DNA of 64,000 bases from Aquibacillus kalidii (lineage in GTDB: Bacteria > Bacillota > Bacilli > Bacillales > Amphibacillaceae). Below the pieces are notes generated by a model. The model saw nothing but the letters and a program-made list of their open reading frames with translations, did not search any database and was not told the DNA's origin. The stretch is taken from positions 1 through 64,000 of the forward strand of contig NZ_JACLZI010000062.1 in NCBI RefSeq assembly GCF_014280935.1, read 5' to 3'. The stretch's first letter is position 1; each line of letters opens with the position of its first letter. Made by a program: the position numbers and the translations under genes. Shown here piece by piece: positions 37,656 through 46,907 of the stretch.

Positions 37656-39557
37656 TTAAAAGACCATTCTCTTTACTTGCTTCACATAGAAAAACCGGAC
37701 AATTAAGAAGTAAATCACCTGAATCAAAGCAAAACTTCCTAATACAAGGGAAGATTCTACTGTTAAATTGTAATGAAACATACGGGACAAAGCAGTAAGC
37801 GCTACAGCACCATGAATTAATGCAACAACAATTGGTGCGAAAAATAGAAGGGCCACTTGGCGGTTCACTACCTTATTCAACTCAGTCTCTGTTAATCCGA
37901 TTTTGGCGATCGAACGGAACTTGCGCTTTTCTTCATCTAAATCAGTAAATAAGCGGAAATAGAGAAAGCTTCCAGCAGAGACAAAGAAGACAATGCCAAT
38001 AAATAAACCGATAAATAACATTGGTCCGAACGCTTTATTAATTTCATAGATGCTATAATCAATTGCGAACGTCTTATGCTGTAAATTTTTCTCTAAATCA
38101 AATTTTCTTCCAGCTTCAATGACCTGATCTGTTTGTCCTTTCTCCGCTTGCCATACAACACTATGATCACTTCTTACTGGTGAACTAAGTTGTTTAAAAT
38201 TCTTGTCATTTACCACATAATACCCGTTCATCGAGGTTAATACTTTCGTTTCGACCACCTGATTAGGAACAATTTCTTGATCTCCTTCTAACGGAATACG
38301 TAGTTTCATCAGCTTTTCACTAGCCTTTGGTCCAGAGGAAATGATGGCACCACTCTGCTCTACTATAATTGCTTCCTTGTCATCTGGGTGAAGCTCCTTT
38401 TCCTCAATTAATGCCGCAAAACGATTATAATCGGAAGCTTTCACTATGAGAACTGTCTCGCTTTGTTCTGTTGTCGTAAAATAATTTAACTCCATCGCTT
38501 CCATCTTTGCATCAATACTTTCCCCTTGCAAGATAGAATTGATCTCATTTATATCTTCTTGTACAACTGCTTCACTGTCCTTTAGATACGGATTATACGT
38601 AATAGTGAATGCATTTATTTGTTTCATTTCTTTCGTTAAGTAAGATTGAAACCCATACAAGGAGCCAATTGCACTAAAAGCAACCGTAGAGATGATAGCT
38701 ACCATGAAAAAGGTTCTAGCATTATCTTTCATTCGAAAGGAAAGATCAGAAAACAGTAGCATATTCGTTTTCCGCCAGAAAACCGATTTATTCTTTTTCA
38801 AAAGACGGATAACATATACACTTAATTGGGTAAATAACAGATATGTTCCTAGTGTGACAACGATAATTACTGGGATCATTGCAAAGACAACCGTTGCCCC
38901 CTTAACATAAAGAGCCGTACCATATCCTCCGATTAGTAGGAGTGCCGCTAGAATAGATAAAAGAACAGAAGCTTTCGGTTCTCCTTTCGACTGTTTATCC
39001 CCTTTGATTAAATCGACCAGCTTATTCGTGCGCAATATAAACGAAACAAAAATCGAGATACAGAAAAATAGCAAGATAAAGCTTAAAAACGTTACAACAA
39101 TCGCTACTGTTGGAAAGTAAAAATTAAGTGATTCATCAATGATTAATACATTCTCTGCAACGAGGAGAATGGCTTTTGCGAATACCAAGCCAGCAAGAAT
39201 TCCACTGACTGTAGAAAAAAAGCCTATGATGATATTTTCCAAAAACACCATCAGCCGAATTTGCTTACTGGAGGCACCAAGCATCATTAATAAGCCAAAC
39301 TCTTTTTTCCTCGACTGTAAAAAAGAACTCATCGAGTATAGGATAAAAAAGAACGAGAACAAATAAATGATTCCACCAGCAATTCCCATACCTAATAGTA
39401 CGTTGTTATTGATCTCCCCCTCTAAAAACGCAGGGTGAAAGGCGAAGATAGCAAAGGTGAAGAAAACCATTACCGTGAATAGGCTACTAAGGAAGTAGGC
39501 CATATACAATCGTTTGTTGCGCAACACATTGTTAAACGCGAACTGACGAAAAGTCAC
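37656..39557 (-). CDS. yxdM: ABC transporter permease, BceB/YxdM type
   Basis: About 633 residues with ten predicted helices: FtsX-like pairs at both ends and a large extracellular domain (about 305-525) between helices 7 and 8, the hallmark of BceB-type permeases that bind antimicrobial peptides. The GTG start at 39557 (TFRQFAFNNVLRNKRLYMA) is preferred over ATG 39563 because GGAGGAG is adjacent to the latter. It overlaps the ATPase gene by about 26 nt. With the two-component system alongside it forms a Bce-like resistance module. Confidence 0.88.
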   Translation of the reverse strand: MTFRQFAFNNVLRNKRLYMAYFLSSLFTVMVFFTFAIFAFHPAFLEGEINNNVLLGMGIAGGIIYLFSFFFILYSMSSFLQSRKKEFGLLMMLGASSKQIRLMVFLENIIIGFFSTVSGILAGLVFAKAILLVAENVLIIDESLNFYFPTVAIVVTFLSFILLFFCISIFVSFILRTNKLVDLIKGDKQSKGEPKASVLLSILAALLLIGGYGTALYVKGATVVFAMIPVIIVVTLGTYLLFTQLSVYVIRLLKKNKSVFWRKTNMLLFSDLSFRMKDNARTFFMVAIISTVAFSAIGSLYGFQSYLTKEMKQINAFTITYNPYLKDSEAVVQEDINEINSILQGESIDAKMEAMELNYFTTTEQSETVLIVKASDYNRFAALIEEKELHPDDKEAIIVEQSGAIISSGPKASEKLMKLRIPLEGDQEIVPNQVVETKVLTSMNGYYVVNDKNFKQLSSPVRSDHSVVWQAEKGQTDQVIEAGRKFDLEKNLQHKTFAIDYSIYEINKAFGPMLFIGLFIGIVFFVSAGSFLYFRLFTDLDEEKRKFRSIAKIGLTETELNKVVNRQVALLFFAPIVVALIHGAVALTALSRMFHYNLTVESSLVLGSFALIQVIYFLIVRFFYVKQVKRMVF

Positions 39558-40296
39558 TGCCATCTCCTCCCATCAATGAAAGCATATCAATGATTTTCTG
39601 GAAAAAAGCTTGTCTACTCTCGCCACGATGAATTTCAGAATGAAGCTTACCATCCCGGATAAAAACAACGCGATCAGAGTAGCTTGCCGCCTGTGGATCA
39701 TGTGTAACCATTAACAGACTCGTTTTTTCCTCCTCATTAATAGATACGAGCATTTTCATGACATCCTTTGATGCCTTTGAATCGAGGTTTCCAGTTGGTT
39801 CATCGGCCAACAGTAGTCTAGGCTCATGAATCATTGCCCTAGCAATCGCTACCCGCTGCGCCTGTCCTCCAGATATTTCGTACGTTCGCTTGTTCATAAT
39901 CGATGCGATACCAAGGTTCTCCGCTATTTTCTGTGCTTTTTCCTTCATTTCACGCACACGTGTACCATCTAATGTTAGTGGTAGCACGATATTTTCTTCG
40001 ACCGTCAATGTATGCAGTAAATTGAAATCCTGAAAAATAAAGCCTAGTTCGTTTCGGCGAAATTTAGCTAAATCATTTTTCTTCAGCTTATGTGGATCCT
40101 TGCCATCAATTAATACCTCCCCGGAAGTCGGGGCATCGTTAGTGGAAATAATATTTAGTAATGTCGTTTTCCCACTTCCAGAAGGGCCCATAATCGCGAC
40201 AAATTCACCTTTTTCTATTTCAAGATTAATATCTGTAAGCGCTCGATAAGCTACTTTACCTTCATAAACCTTACTCACCTTTGTCAGTTTAAGCAT
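39532..40296 (-). CDS. yxdL: ABC transporter ATPase, BceA/YxdL type
   Basis: 254 residues. Walker A GPSGSGKTT, Q-loop FQDFNLLHTLTVEEN, signature ISGGQAQRVAIARAM, Walker B LLLADEPTGNLDS and H-loop VTHDPQ are all intact. ATG 40296 follows GGAGAAAGGG; the extra 11 codons upstream lack a ribosome-binding site. It powers the YxdM-type permease. Group: MacB/LolD-like, peptide resistance. Confidence 0.95.
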   Translation of the reverse strand: MLKLTKVSKVYEGKVAYRALTDINLEIEKGEFVAIMGPSGSGKTTLLNIISTNDAPTSGEVLIDGKDPHKLKKNDLAKFRRNELGFIFQDFNLLHTLTVEENIVLPLTLDGTRVREMKEKAQKIAENLGIASIMNKRTYEISGGQAQRVAIARAMIHEPRLLLADEPTGNLDSKASKDVMKMLVSINEEEKTSLLMVTHDPQAASYSDRVVFIRDGKLHSEIHRGESRQAFFQKIIDMLSLMGGDGSDFSSVRV

Positions 40297-40380
40297 AACC
40301 CTTTCTCCTCTCTTACAACTTATAGCCAAAGTATAGCCTAAGCTCTTGCATGTAAACTATCGATTATGCTTTCAGTAATC

Positions 40381-41382
40381 TTACATCGATGTAAGGTTTT
40401 GTGTTTTTGAAAAAATGATACGGATCGTGGTACCCTCTCCGACAGCTGAATCCAATTCAAGACGGTGCTCTAGCCTGTCAGCGACCTCCTTTACCAAATA
40501 AAGTCCCATACCAGTTGATTCCCGATATTTCCTGCCATTTTCCCCGGTATAAAACTTACGAAAAACCCGCTTCTGATCGACAATAGGGATACCAACGCCA
40601 TAATCTTTCACTTCCAGCACCGCCTCCGCTTCCCTTTCATAAATAGAGATATCCAGTTGCTTTGTTTTTCCAGTAGAATAGTTAACGGCATTTTGGACTA
40701 ACTGGGTGAAGAGGAAGAAAAGCCACTTCTCATCCGTCTCGACCGTTATTTTCTCGTTTTCTTCGTTTAATTTTGGATACACTTCATTCCGTATGTAAAA
40801 ACGCTTATTTTCCTGGTTCACGTCATGTACCAGCTTGGAAAGGGTGACTGGCTTAATTTGAAAATCTTCTGTAATCGTACGGAGTCTTGCCATATAGAGG
40901 ACGGTATTCAAGCCATTTCGCATCCGGTCCGTTTCTTCACGGATGCTGGACGATTCTGGTTCATCGAGTGTTTGTGCAGTTAGTTCAATAACAGAAAGTG
41001 GTGTCTTCATTTGATGCACCCAACGATCCATAAATAACAAATGCTCATCCTGTCGTTCTTCTGCTTTTTGGAGTTCATTTTGATACAAACGATACTGGTT
41101 CATTAACAACTCGTCGAGCGCTTCGGAAATAGGAGTATGATCGGTAATCTTAAGTGATTCATCCAACGTTTTTATTGGGTTCTGTAATCTTTCGTAAAAA
41201 TTTTTTCTACTTCTATATCGATAAATAAGAAATCCGGTTAACAGCACTACCGATAGAAAAAAAGCGTACATACTAACCCCTATCCCGCGGTAACCATCTA
41301 ACCAGAAAAGAAGCGGAGCTATTACACATTGGCAGAGCTGGATTACAATCAGCAACAGATGCTCACGAATAAATAATCTCAT
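40381..41382 (-). CDS. yxdK: Sensor histidine kinase, BceS/YxdK type
   Basis: About 333 residues. Two close helices (about 9-29 and 32-52) with almost no extracellular loop, as in intramembrane-sensing kinases, then a DHp with WVHQMKTPLSVIELTAQ (His in HQMKTP) and a HATPase domain with ESTGMGLYLVKEVADRL. Signals come through the cognate ABC permease. ATG at 41382 overlaps the regulator stop as ATGA. 84 bp separate it from the ATPase gene. Confidence 0.92.
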   Translation of the reverse strand: MRLFIREHLLLIVIQLCQCVIAPLLFWLDGYRGIGVSMYAFFLSVVLLTGFLIYRYRSRKNFYERLQNPIKTLDESLKITDHTPISEALDELLMNQYRLYQNELQKAEERQDEHLLFMDRWVHQMKTPLSVIELTAQTLDEPESSSIREETDRMRNGLNTVLYMARLRTITEDFQIKPVTLSKLVHDVNQENKRFYIRNEVYPKLNEENEKITVETDEKWLFFLFTQLVQNAVNYSTGKTKQLDISIYEREAEAVLEVKDYGVGIPIVDQKRVFRKFYTGENGRKYRESTGMGLYLVKEVADRLEHRLELDSAVGEGTTIRIIFSKTQNLTSM

Positions 41383-42086
41383 GCTTCCCCTTCTTTCCAT
41401 GTAATACGCAAGCGATAGCCTGCCCCTCGAACTGTCTCAACAGCATGCTCAATTCCTAGCTCTTGAAACTTATTGCGAACGCGAGTTATATTAACGTTCA
41501 ACGTATTTTCATCGACATACGCTTGATCATCCCAAAGCTTCTCCAATAAATCCTGCCGACCAGCAACGCGTGGATAACGCTCCAGCAAGCTTTCGATAAT
41601 ATCCGTTTCTTTCTTCGTTAATTGCGCCACTTTATCGTTAAATCTCAGCTCTAATCGCTCCGGATACAAGCTAAGGCCCTCTTGGGTGATGACCCTTTCC
41701 TCATGCTTAACCGCTGCATATTCTCCATATGCCCGTCGCAGCTGGCTTCGGATTTTAGCCATCACAATATCGGGATGAAATGGCTTCGTAATAAAATCAT
41801 CGCCACCATTTTCTAACGCCATCACTTGATCCATCTCACCTGTCCGTGCCGAAATAAAAATCACTGGACTAATCGACTCTTTACGAATTTGCCGACACCA
41901 ATAATACCCATCATAGCTAGGTAGATTAATATCTAGTAACAGCAAATTAGGCTGCACATCACGAAACGTACCCATGATATTTTCAAAATCAGTCGCAATT
42001 ATCGCTTCATACCCATACTTTTCTATATACGCACGCAAATACTCTGCAATCTTCTTATCATCTTCCACAATCATAATTTTTTCCAC
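41379..42086 (-). CDS. yxdJ: OmpR-family response regulator, BceR/YxdJ type
   Basis: 235 residues from GTG 42086, preferred because GGGAGA is well placed. Receiver domain: IVEDDKKIAEYL, phosphoacceptor LLLDINLPSYDGY, SARTG, and FITKPF; DNA-binding winged helix: KLWDDQAYVDENTLNVNITR. First gene of the operon. In B. subtilis the YxdJK pair activates yxdLM-yxeA, for example on LL-37. A repeat hairpin lies just upstream. Confidence 0.92.
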   Translation of the reverse strand: MEKIMIVEDDKKIAEYLRAYIEKYGYEAIIATDFENIMGTFRDVQPNLLLLDINLPSYDGYYWCRQIRKESISPVIFISARTGEMDQVMALENGGDDFITKPFHPDIVMAKIRSQLRRAYGEYAAVKHEERVITQEGLSLYPERLELRFNDKVAQLTKKETDIIESLLERYPRVAGRQDLLEKLWDDQAYVDENTLNVNITRVRNKFQELGIEHAVETVRGAGYRLRITWKEGEA

Positions 42087-42159
42087 ATTTGGACTCTCCC
42101 ATCCAATAGTTACTTCCAATTAAATCTAACATAAGTATCCCAAATGTGGTATTAGAGGT

Positions 42160-42208
42160 GCAAGGGGACGGTTCTTTTGCTTACAAAAAAGAACCGTCTC
42201 CCTGCTTC
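42160..42208. repeat. GGGGACGGTTC-family inverted pair
   Basis: CAAGGGGACGGTTCTTTTGC and AAGAACCGTCTCCCTGCTTC form a long hairpin between the divergent yxd operon and the Xre gene. Confidence 0.8.
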
Positions 42209-42213
42209 AAGTG

Positions 42214-42242
42214 TTGACATGTCGTTAAAAATAAATTACATT
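42214..42242 (+). promoter_or_regulatory. Predicted promoter of the Xre-regulator operon
   Basis: Consensus -35 TTGACA (42214-42219) and, 17 bp on, TACATT (42237-42242) as a -10. The -10 lies in the first of the three 21-bp repeats, so a bound regulator would block it. Confidence 0.55.
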
Positions 42243-42286
42243 TAGTTAAAAATATATTGCATTTAGTTAAAAATAAGTTACAATTA
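42224..42286 (+). promoter_or_regulatory. Three 21-bp tandem operator-like repeats
   Basis: GTTAAAAATAAATTACATTTA, repeated one base short of perfect phase at 42245 (GTTAAAAATATATTGCATTT) and 42266 (GTTAAAAATAAGTTACAATT). The spacing of exactly 21 bp puts all three on one face of the helix. They end 34 bp before the Xre start codon and probably bind that regulator. Confidence 0.7.
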
Positions 42287-42319
42287 AAACATAGTCATTA
42301 AGGAATGGATGGTGAACAA

Positions 42320-42532
42320 ATGAATAAAAATGGCGAATTATTCAACAACATTCCTGTTCTTAGAGCTGAAAAGAAGTGGTCACAACAAGAATTGGCTAAT
42401 AAAGTGGGAGTTACTAGGCAAACTATTGCATCCATTGAGGCTAATCGATACAATCCTTCGTTAATTTTAGCGTTTGAAATCGCTTCTGCTTTTGGCAGAG
42501 AGATCCAAGAAGTTTTTCAATATAAATTATGA
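42320..42532 (+). CDS. Small Xre-family regulator (YozG-like)
   Basis: 70 residues from ATG 42320 (GGATGGTG upstream). Nearly the whole protein is one helix-turn-helix: LRAEKKWSQQELANKVGVTR, QTIASIEANRYNPSLILAFE, FGREIQEVFQ. Minimal regulators of this sort are commonly co-transcribed with a membrane protein and control their own operon. The three direct repeats upstream are the obvious operator. Starts 15 bp before the partner gene. Confidence 0.88.
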   Translation: MNKNGELFNNIPVLRAEKKWSQQELANKVGVTRQTIASIEANRYNPSLILAFEIASAFGREIQEVFQYKL

Positions 42533-42547
42533 AATGGAGGTACTACT

Positions 42548-42835
42548 ATGCTCAACTTGATAGGTATGTTTATTTCTTTGTTAGGAATTGTTACGTTTGG
42601 TTTTGTCATTCGTTTTATGAAACAAGAAGGGAATGATGAAAGAGGTGATAAAATACTAGGAAGAGCAGGGATGCATGGACTTGTCTCCTTCTTGCTCGGC
42701 TACAATATAATCTTCCTCATAAATGCTGTTAACGTATTAAACGGAATACAATACACCTTTGCATTAACTTGTCTACTAGCCCTGGTCCTTATTACTTATA
42801 GTGGAACCATTCTCTTCCTAAGAAATAAATACTGA
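42548..42835 (+). CDS. Small membrane protein, partner of the Xre regulator
   Basis: 95 residues with three hydrophobic segments (about 1-22, 43-63, 69-89) and a charged cytoplasmic loop (KQEGNDERGDKILGRAG). ATG 42548 with ATGGAGG upstream and 15 bp after the regulator, so co-transcribed. The DERG-loop pattern occurs in the DUF2178-like companions of small Xre regulators. It may sense something at the membrane or be the regulated product. Confidence 0.75.
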   Translation: MLNLIGMFISLLGIVTFGFVIRFMKQEGNDERGDKILGRAGMHGLVSFLLGYNIIFLINAVNVLNGIQYTFALTCLLALVLITYSGTILFLRNKY

Positions 42836-42901
42836 ATCTAGGATTAAGAAACTCCGATACCGTGATGAACACAACACCATAAATAATTATGAATAACAAA
42901 T

Positions 42902-42938
42902 AGAATGCTTGGATTTTATTTATCCAAGCATTCTGTTT
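42902..42938 (+). terminator. Terminator of the Xre operon
   Basis: AGAATGCTTGGAT and ATCCAAGCATTCT form a perfect 13-bp stem with a 7-nt loop, then GTTTGTTATTCTTTT. Confidence 0.88.
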
Positions 42939-43182
42939 GTTATTCTTTTTATTATACTAAGCTTCCGTTTGTGACCGCTGAGAGAGATTTTGCACAGTTT
43001 TTGCTTGATGAAATGAAACACTTTTTTCCAGTTAAGGACTCCCCTTTTTATGGATGGTCACGTAAAATGTATATATACTAATCATTTATGCATTTTAACG
43101 ATGTTGTGCTTGTTCCACTATCGGGCAGAATTATTAAATAAGAAAAGATTATATGTAATAGTTTTTAAGGAGGAGTTTTATT

Positions 43183-43601
43183 ATGGTAATAGATTTAAAA
43201 GATAACAAACAGGCACTTTTTAGACCATATGAGGAAAAAGACTTTGACAAAGTACAAGATTTAAATAAAGAAGAAAAATGGACTAATTTAGTTGAAAACA
43301 CTTAAATACAAAGGAAGCATGGAAAAATTCAAATGTAGCGTATGTTATTGAAACAGAGAGTGATGATGTAATTGGCTATATAAGAGGCTTTACTGATAGC
43401 CGAATAAGCCTATTCATTTGTGAATTGCTAATTGCCAAAAATCATAGGGGATTAGGATTAGGAAAAGAACTTCTTTGCTATGTACATAATCTATACCCGA
43501 GTACAAGGCTTGAATTACTTGCAAATAGTTCATCTCGTTCATTTTATGAAGCACTCGGTTTTCGTGCCTTTTATGGATTTAGGAAATCAAGTCAAGAATA
43601 A
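43183..43601 (+). pseudogene. GNAT acetyltransferase, frameshifted in an A-run
   Basis: AAGGAGG precedes ATG 43183. Frame 1 gives 40 codons (QALFRPYEEKDFDKVQDLN...) and stops at 43305. A one-A insertion in GTTGAAAACACTTA joins it to NTKEAWKNSNVAYVIETESD, ELLIAKNHRGLGLGKELLCY (acetyl-CoA loop) and SSSRSFYEALGFRAFYGF, stop at 43601. A typical 138-residue GNAT apart from this. Confidence 0.75.
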
Positions 43602-43662
43602 GATGTTTTTCTTATTGAACAAACGGGGGGCATTAGCTAAACAGAGGAACCGAGGTGAAGAA

Positions 43663-43821
43663 GTGCAAATACAAATTTCATTAATCATATTAATAATAAT
43701 AATTTTGTTGCTTAGAGGAACCAAAAATGGCAGTATGAAATTTACTGTTAAAAGGTTTTTATTAGGTTTAGTTGTAACTATTGTAATTATTAACACAATA
43801 ATGTTTTTCATCTTGAGATAG
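43663..43821 (+). CDS. Small membrane protein, 52 residues
   Basis: GTG 43663 with GAGGTGAA at 43652-43659. Two hydrophobic helices around a basic loop (RGTKNGSMKFTVKRF). It starts 62 bp after the GNAT remnant, inside a dispersed-repeat copy (ACGGGGGGCATTAGCTAAAC at 43623). Function unknown. Confidence 0.55.
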   Translation: MQIQISLIILIIIILLLRGTKNGSMKFTVKRFLLGLVVTIVIINTIMFFILR

Positions 43822-43965
43822 ATTAATTTGTGAACTATTGTACTTAAAGTAAAGGATGCTTATCTTTAGAACCGGTCCACTATTTAGGCAGCTTTATATA
43901 ATAAAGTAAGAACTTATAATAACCTAAAGTTGGATAGTAATGTTAGTAGTTTAGAGGTGAAAACA

Positions 43966-44283
43966 ATGCAGATATATTTTCAATCAATGAAGAAAAATGT
44001 ATTTTTAATTTTAATTACATTTGTGCTATTGATTCTTACATTCGGATTTTGGTATGGATTGCCGTTATACGGATTATCTGAGTATTTTTTTGAAACCGAT
44101 ATACCAAGATTTATATCGTTTGTTTCTATTTGTTTGGGCGTTGGTTTTTGCTTTTCTTTATTTTTCATCCCATTTCATCTATCTTTTGCGAAAGAATACG
44201 CAACTAGTAAACAAAAAAAGATGTTAAAAGTCCTTTTCATTACACAAAGTATTTTAATTATGCTCGTTGCGATGCTTTTTTAA
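43966..44283 (+). CDS. Small membrane protein, three helices
   Basis: 105 residues from ATG 43966, supported by GAGGTGAAA (43953-43961); in-frame codons upstream lack a site. Hydrophobic segments at about 9-32, 45-65, 84-104; Phe-rich. Not recognised. Confidence 0.6.
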   Translation: MQIYFQSMKKNVFLILITFVLLILTFGFWYGLPLYGLSEYFFETDIPRFISFVSICLGVGFCFSLFFIPFHLSFAKEYATSKQKKMLKVLFITQSILIMLVAMLF

Positions 44284-44493
44284 ATTTTTTATTTAATTGT
44301 ATCCTTTACAGCTATCTAAAAAAAGAGTAGTTCACAATATGTGTAGTGTTTCACTTACGCTATCGGGTGCTTATCTTCAAGAAGGATTAAGCACCTTTTT
44401 TTATTAAAGTAAAGGGAAGAAAAGTTGAACAATAACCGAGAAAAAATGTTAAACTATAACTAACAAATTCATGAATTTAAAGGAGACAAAGTA

Positions 44494-44814
44494 ATGAAAA
44501 TCAAAATGCTCATTTCTCTAACATCTTCACATGAACAAAAAGAAAATAATAGTATTGAAATGGTAATGAAAACATTTGAATCAACGATTCGCCCTGTTAA
44601 AGGAGACATTATTGATGATCCCGGATTTGACTCAAGATTTCATAATGGCTATGAGGTTGTAAAAGTTACTATAAATTATGAGACAAATGAATGCTATGTA
44701 TCTCTGCAGCCACTTGCAATGGAATTAGAGGAAATTAGTATCAATGACTATATAGACAAACTAGTAGCAAATGAATGGCGTATTGTTTCAAAAGAAGAAC
44801 TATTAACTCGCTAA
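44494..44814 (+). CDS. Hypothetical soluble protein
   Basis: 106 residues, alpha/beta composition. AAAGGAGAC lies 6 bp before ATG 44494. The sequence 'KGDIIDDPGFDSRFHNGYEVVKVTINYETNECYVSL' suggests a small beta-barrel-like domain. Not recognised; alone between two dispersed repeats. Confidence 0.6.
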   Translation: MKIKMLISLTSSHEQKENNSIEMVMKTFESTIRPVKGDIIDDPGFDSRFHNGYEVVKVTINYETNECYVSLQPLAMELEEISINDYIDKLVANEWRIVSKEELLTR

Positions 44815-44879
44815 AAGAGAAAGATTTACCGCATTTCCACTATATCTGCATCGGGTGCGATAGTGCGATAGTTCAACTT

Positions 44880-44940
44880 GGGGACGGTTCTTTTGCTCCC
44901 ACTTTACTAAAAGAAGCAGGAGAACTGTCCCCATGCTTCT
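44880..44940. repeat. GGGGACGGTTC-family inverted pair
   Basis: GGGGACGGTTCTTTTGCTCC and AGCAGGAGAACTGTCCCCAT face each other, forming a long imperfect hairpin; GATAAGCACCCGATAGTGAC, a copy of the other repeat family, follows at about 44959. Confidence 0.8.
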
Positions 44941-45013
44941 TTTTCAATTATACCTCATTAAAGATAAGCACCCGATAGTGACACAAGCAAGATAATAAAA
45001 ACTTTACGTTTCT

Positions 45014-45358
45014 TTAACCATGCAAGAAATAGATTGCAAACATAATTAGAAGGGAAATTAATATACTCTTCAGTTTGTTCTTTCTCCACATATCAACTAC
45101 TGATACAGTACCACCGACTGCAAGTATTATAATTCCAACCGTATTCACTACATCTGTTCTAAGAAAACTACCAATCTGAGCTATAAAGATACCAACAATC
45201 GGAAACCCCATTGTGAAAATAAAACGAGGTGTCTTAAAATCTCTTTTTGCAGATTCCCTATCATCCACATTCATCTTCAAATAGGTTCTAGTTATCATAA
45301 AAATAGGGATTCCCCACATAATAAAAAATGAAACCAACCTGTCAAAATCGATATTCAA
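45014..45358 (-). CDS. Membrane protein, four helices
   Basis: 114 residues with hydrophobic segments at about 8-25, 46-63, 70-88 and 95-111. TTG start at 45358 with GGAGGGGT. Not recognised; charged loop NVDDRESAKRDFKTPRF. Confidence 0.6.
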   Translation of the reverse strand: MNIDFDRLVSFFIMWGIPIFMITRTYLKMNVDDRESAKRDFKTPRFIFTMGFPIVGIFIAQIGSFLRTDVVNTVGIIILAVGGTVSVVDMWRKNKLKSILISLLIMFAIYFLHG

Positions 45359-45497
45359 AAAACCCCTCCAAGCTGAATAATCACTAATATTTATTCTAAC
45401 ATAAATGTCGCAACACTTTGTAAATAATGGAAGTTAAACGTTTAATAGGTACCTTACATCGAGAATGTATTGCTAATCACGCAATAATTTTAAAAAA

Positions 45498-45537
45498 AAT
45501 GACTAATAAATTGTCCTACAATTCATTAGTCATTTTA
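45498..45537 (-). terminator. Terminator of the alpha/beta hydrolase gene
   Basis: AAATGACTAATGAATTGTAG... with CAATTTATTAGTCATTT, a near-perfect stem, then a T-tract on the minus strand. Confidence 0.75.
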
Positions 45538-45579
45538 GCCCTCGTATTTATTGTTTGCGATAGGTAACGGAACCCCTCA

Positions 45580-45600
45580 GGAACTGTCCCTCCGCTTTTT
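45580..45600. repeat. GGGGACGGTTC-family half copy
   Basis: GGAACTGTCCCTCCGCTTTTT, the right half of the element, just downstream of the hydrolase stop codon. Confidence 0.6.
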
Positions 45601-45604
45601 AACA

Positions 45605-46570
45605 TCACATATATTTGTCCACAAATCCCCATACAGTGTTCCAGTACAAGGCAGGGTTTACGGTTACTGCTTCGCCATGGCCAGCCCCTTCAATCACAAG
45701 CTTTTCTTTTTCTACTTGTGCTGCCTCATAAACCTCATCTAGCATTTCATAAGGCACGAAGGAATCTTGATCTCCATGAATAAATAGCATTGGTGTTTTA
45801 CTCTTGGCAACTTGTTCAACTGCCGAAGCCTCATACAAACCATATCCTGCACGCATTTTAGCAACTGTATCAGCTGCATTTATGACAGGAAACTCTGGTA
45901 AATTAAACAAATCCTTCAGCTGATAAGTAAATACACCGCTAACCGTAGAGTATCCGCAATCCTCTACAATCACCTTCACATTAGACGGTAGCTCTTCCCC
46001 AGAGGTCATCATAACGGTAGCTCCACCCATAGATACGCCTAACAATACAATTTCTGCTTCAGAGTCTTTTTGGATAATTTCATCAATCCATTGCAGCATA
46101 TCAAGGCGGTCATGCCAGCCCATTCCAATGTAATTTCCTTCACTCTCGCCATGTCCACGAAGGTCAGGCGCTAGCACATTATATCCTTTATCATGAAAAT
46201 TACGAACCCATCTTGTCATATGTGAAGCACGACCACTATATCCATGTGTGACAATCGCCCATTTATGATTAGCTTCGTCATTTTCATAAACATCTGCATG
46301 CAGCGCTAACTCCAAGTCATCCTGAGATACAATCGTAAGATCTGATGGTTCATTTTCTTTCGCAAACTCTTCATCTGCCCAGTCTTCGGCTTCAGCAACG
46401 CTAGCCACCACGGCTTCGCTTTCTTGTAAGTGTTCATTTCCCTCTAAGAAATCTTTTTCTTCCTGTGCATTTAATGCAAAATTATAAAAATAATTCCCAA
46501 CAGCCCCGTAAGCAACAACCAAAAGGACAACTACGATGGATAATACAATGATGAATTTCTTCTTTTTCAC
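45605..46570 (-). CDS. Membrane-anchored alpha/beta hydrolase (YqkD-like)
   Basis: 321 residues. GTG start (46570) with AGGAGAGA; N-terminal signal anchor FIIVLSIVVVLLVVAYGAVG. The catalytic triad is legible: nucleophile Ser in LGVSMGGATVM, Asp in FIHGDQDSFVP, His in GAGHGEA; the oxyanion strand is THGYSGRASHM. Similar in length and order to B. subtilis YqkD. Substrate unknown; extracytoplasmic esterase or lipase-like activity is expected. Confidence 0.88.
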   Translation of the reverse strand: MKKKKFIIVLSIVVVLLVVAYGAVGNYFYNFALNAQEEKDFLEGNEHLQESEAVVASVAEAEDWADEEFAKENEPSDLTIVSQDDLELALHADVYENDEANHKWAIVTHGYSGRASHMTRWVRNFHDKGYNVLAPDLRGHGESEGNYIGMGWHDRLDMLQWIDEIIQKDSEAEIVLLGVSMGGATVMMTSGEELPSNVKVIVEDCGYSTVSGVFTYQLKDLFNLPEFPVINAADTVAKMRAGYGLYEASAVEQVAKSKTPMLFIHGDQDSFVPYEMLDEVYEAAQVEKEKLVIEGAGHGEAVTVNPALYWNTVWGFVDKYM

Positions 46571-46763
46571 GTTATTCTCTCTCCTACCAGTACTGTTTAC
46601 CTATTTTTTTAAAACAGTACCACTATATTATAAAAAAAACATAAAGTCCCCATCACTAATTCCCTATCAATCCACAAGTGAGGAGATAATATATTAAACT
46701 TAATTTCTTTTATTATATAGGAAAAAAAGTCACGAATGCACGTACAAAATATTTACTTTTGTA

Positions 46764-46790
46764 AGCATGGGGACGGTTCTGTTGCTTCCC
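46764..46790 (+). repeat. GGGGACGGTTC-family half copy
   Basis: GCATGGGGACGGTTCTGTTG then CTTCCC. Confidence 0.7.
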
Positions 46791-46907
46791 TTTTTAACAA
46801 ACATTCTGCTTTTTCAGAAAAGGTATTACCTCCCTAAGCTCTAACAAATATTATTGTGTGTAATAGAGTCCGTGATCGACTGGCACACTTTATCTAGGCA
46901 AGACCAC

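Noticed and set aside
37260-42086. yxd-type operon as a new resistance system
   Set aside because: Gene content and order equal the known yxdJKLM-yxeA locus of B. subtilis.
44775-44978. 67-codon frame overlapping the 44494 gene
   Set aside because: Most of it is repeat hairpin sequence and it lacks a ribosome-binding site.
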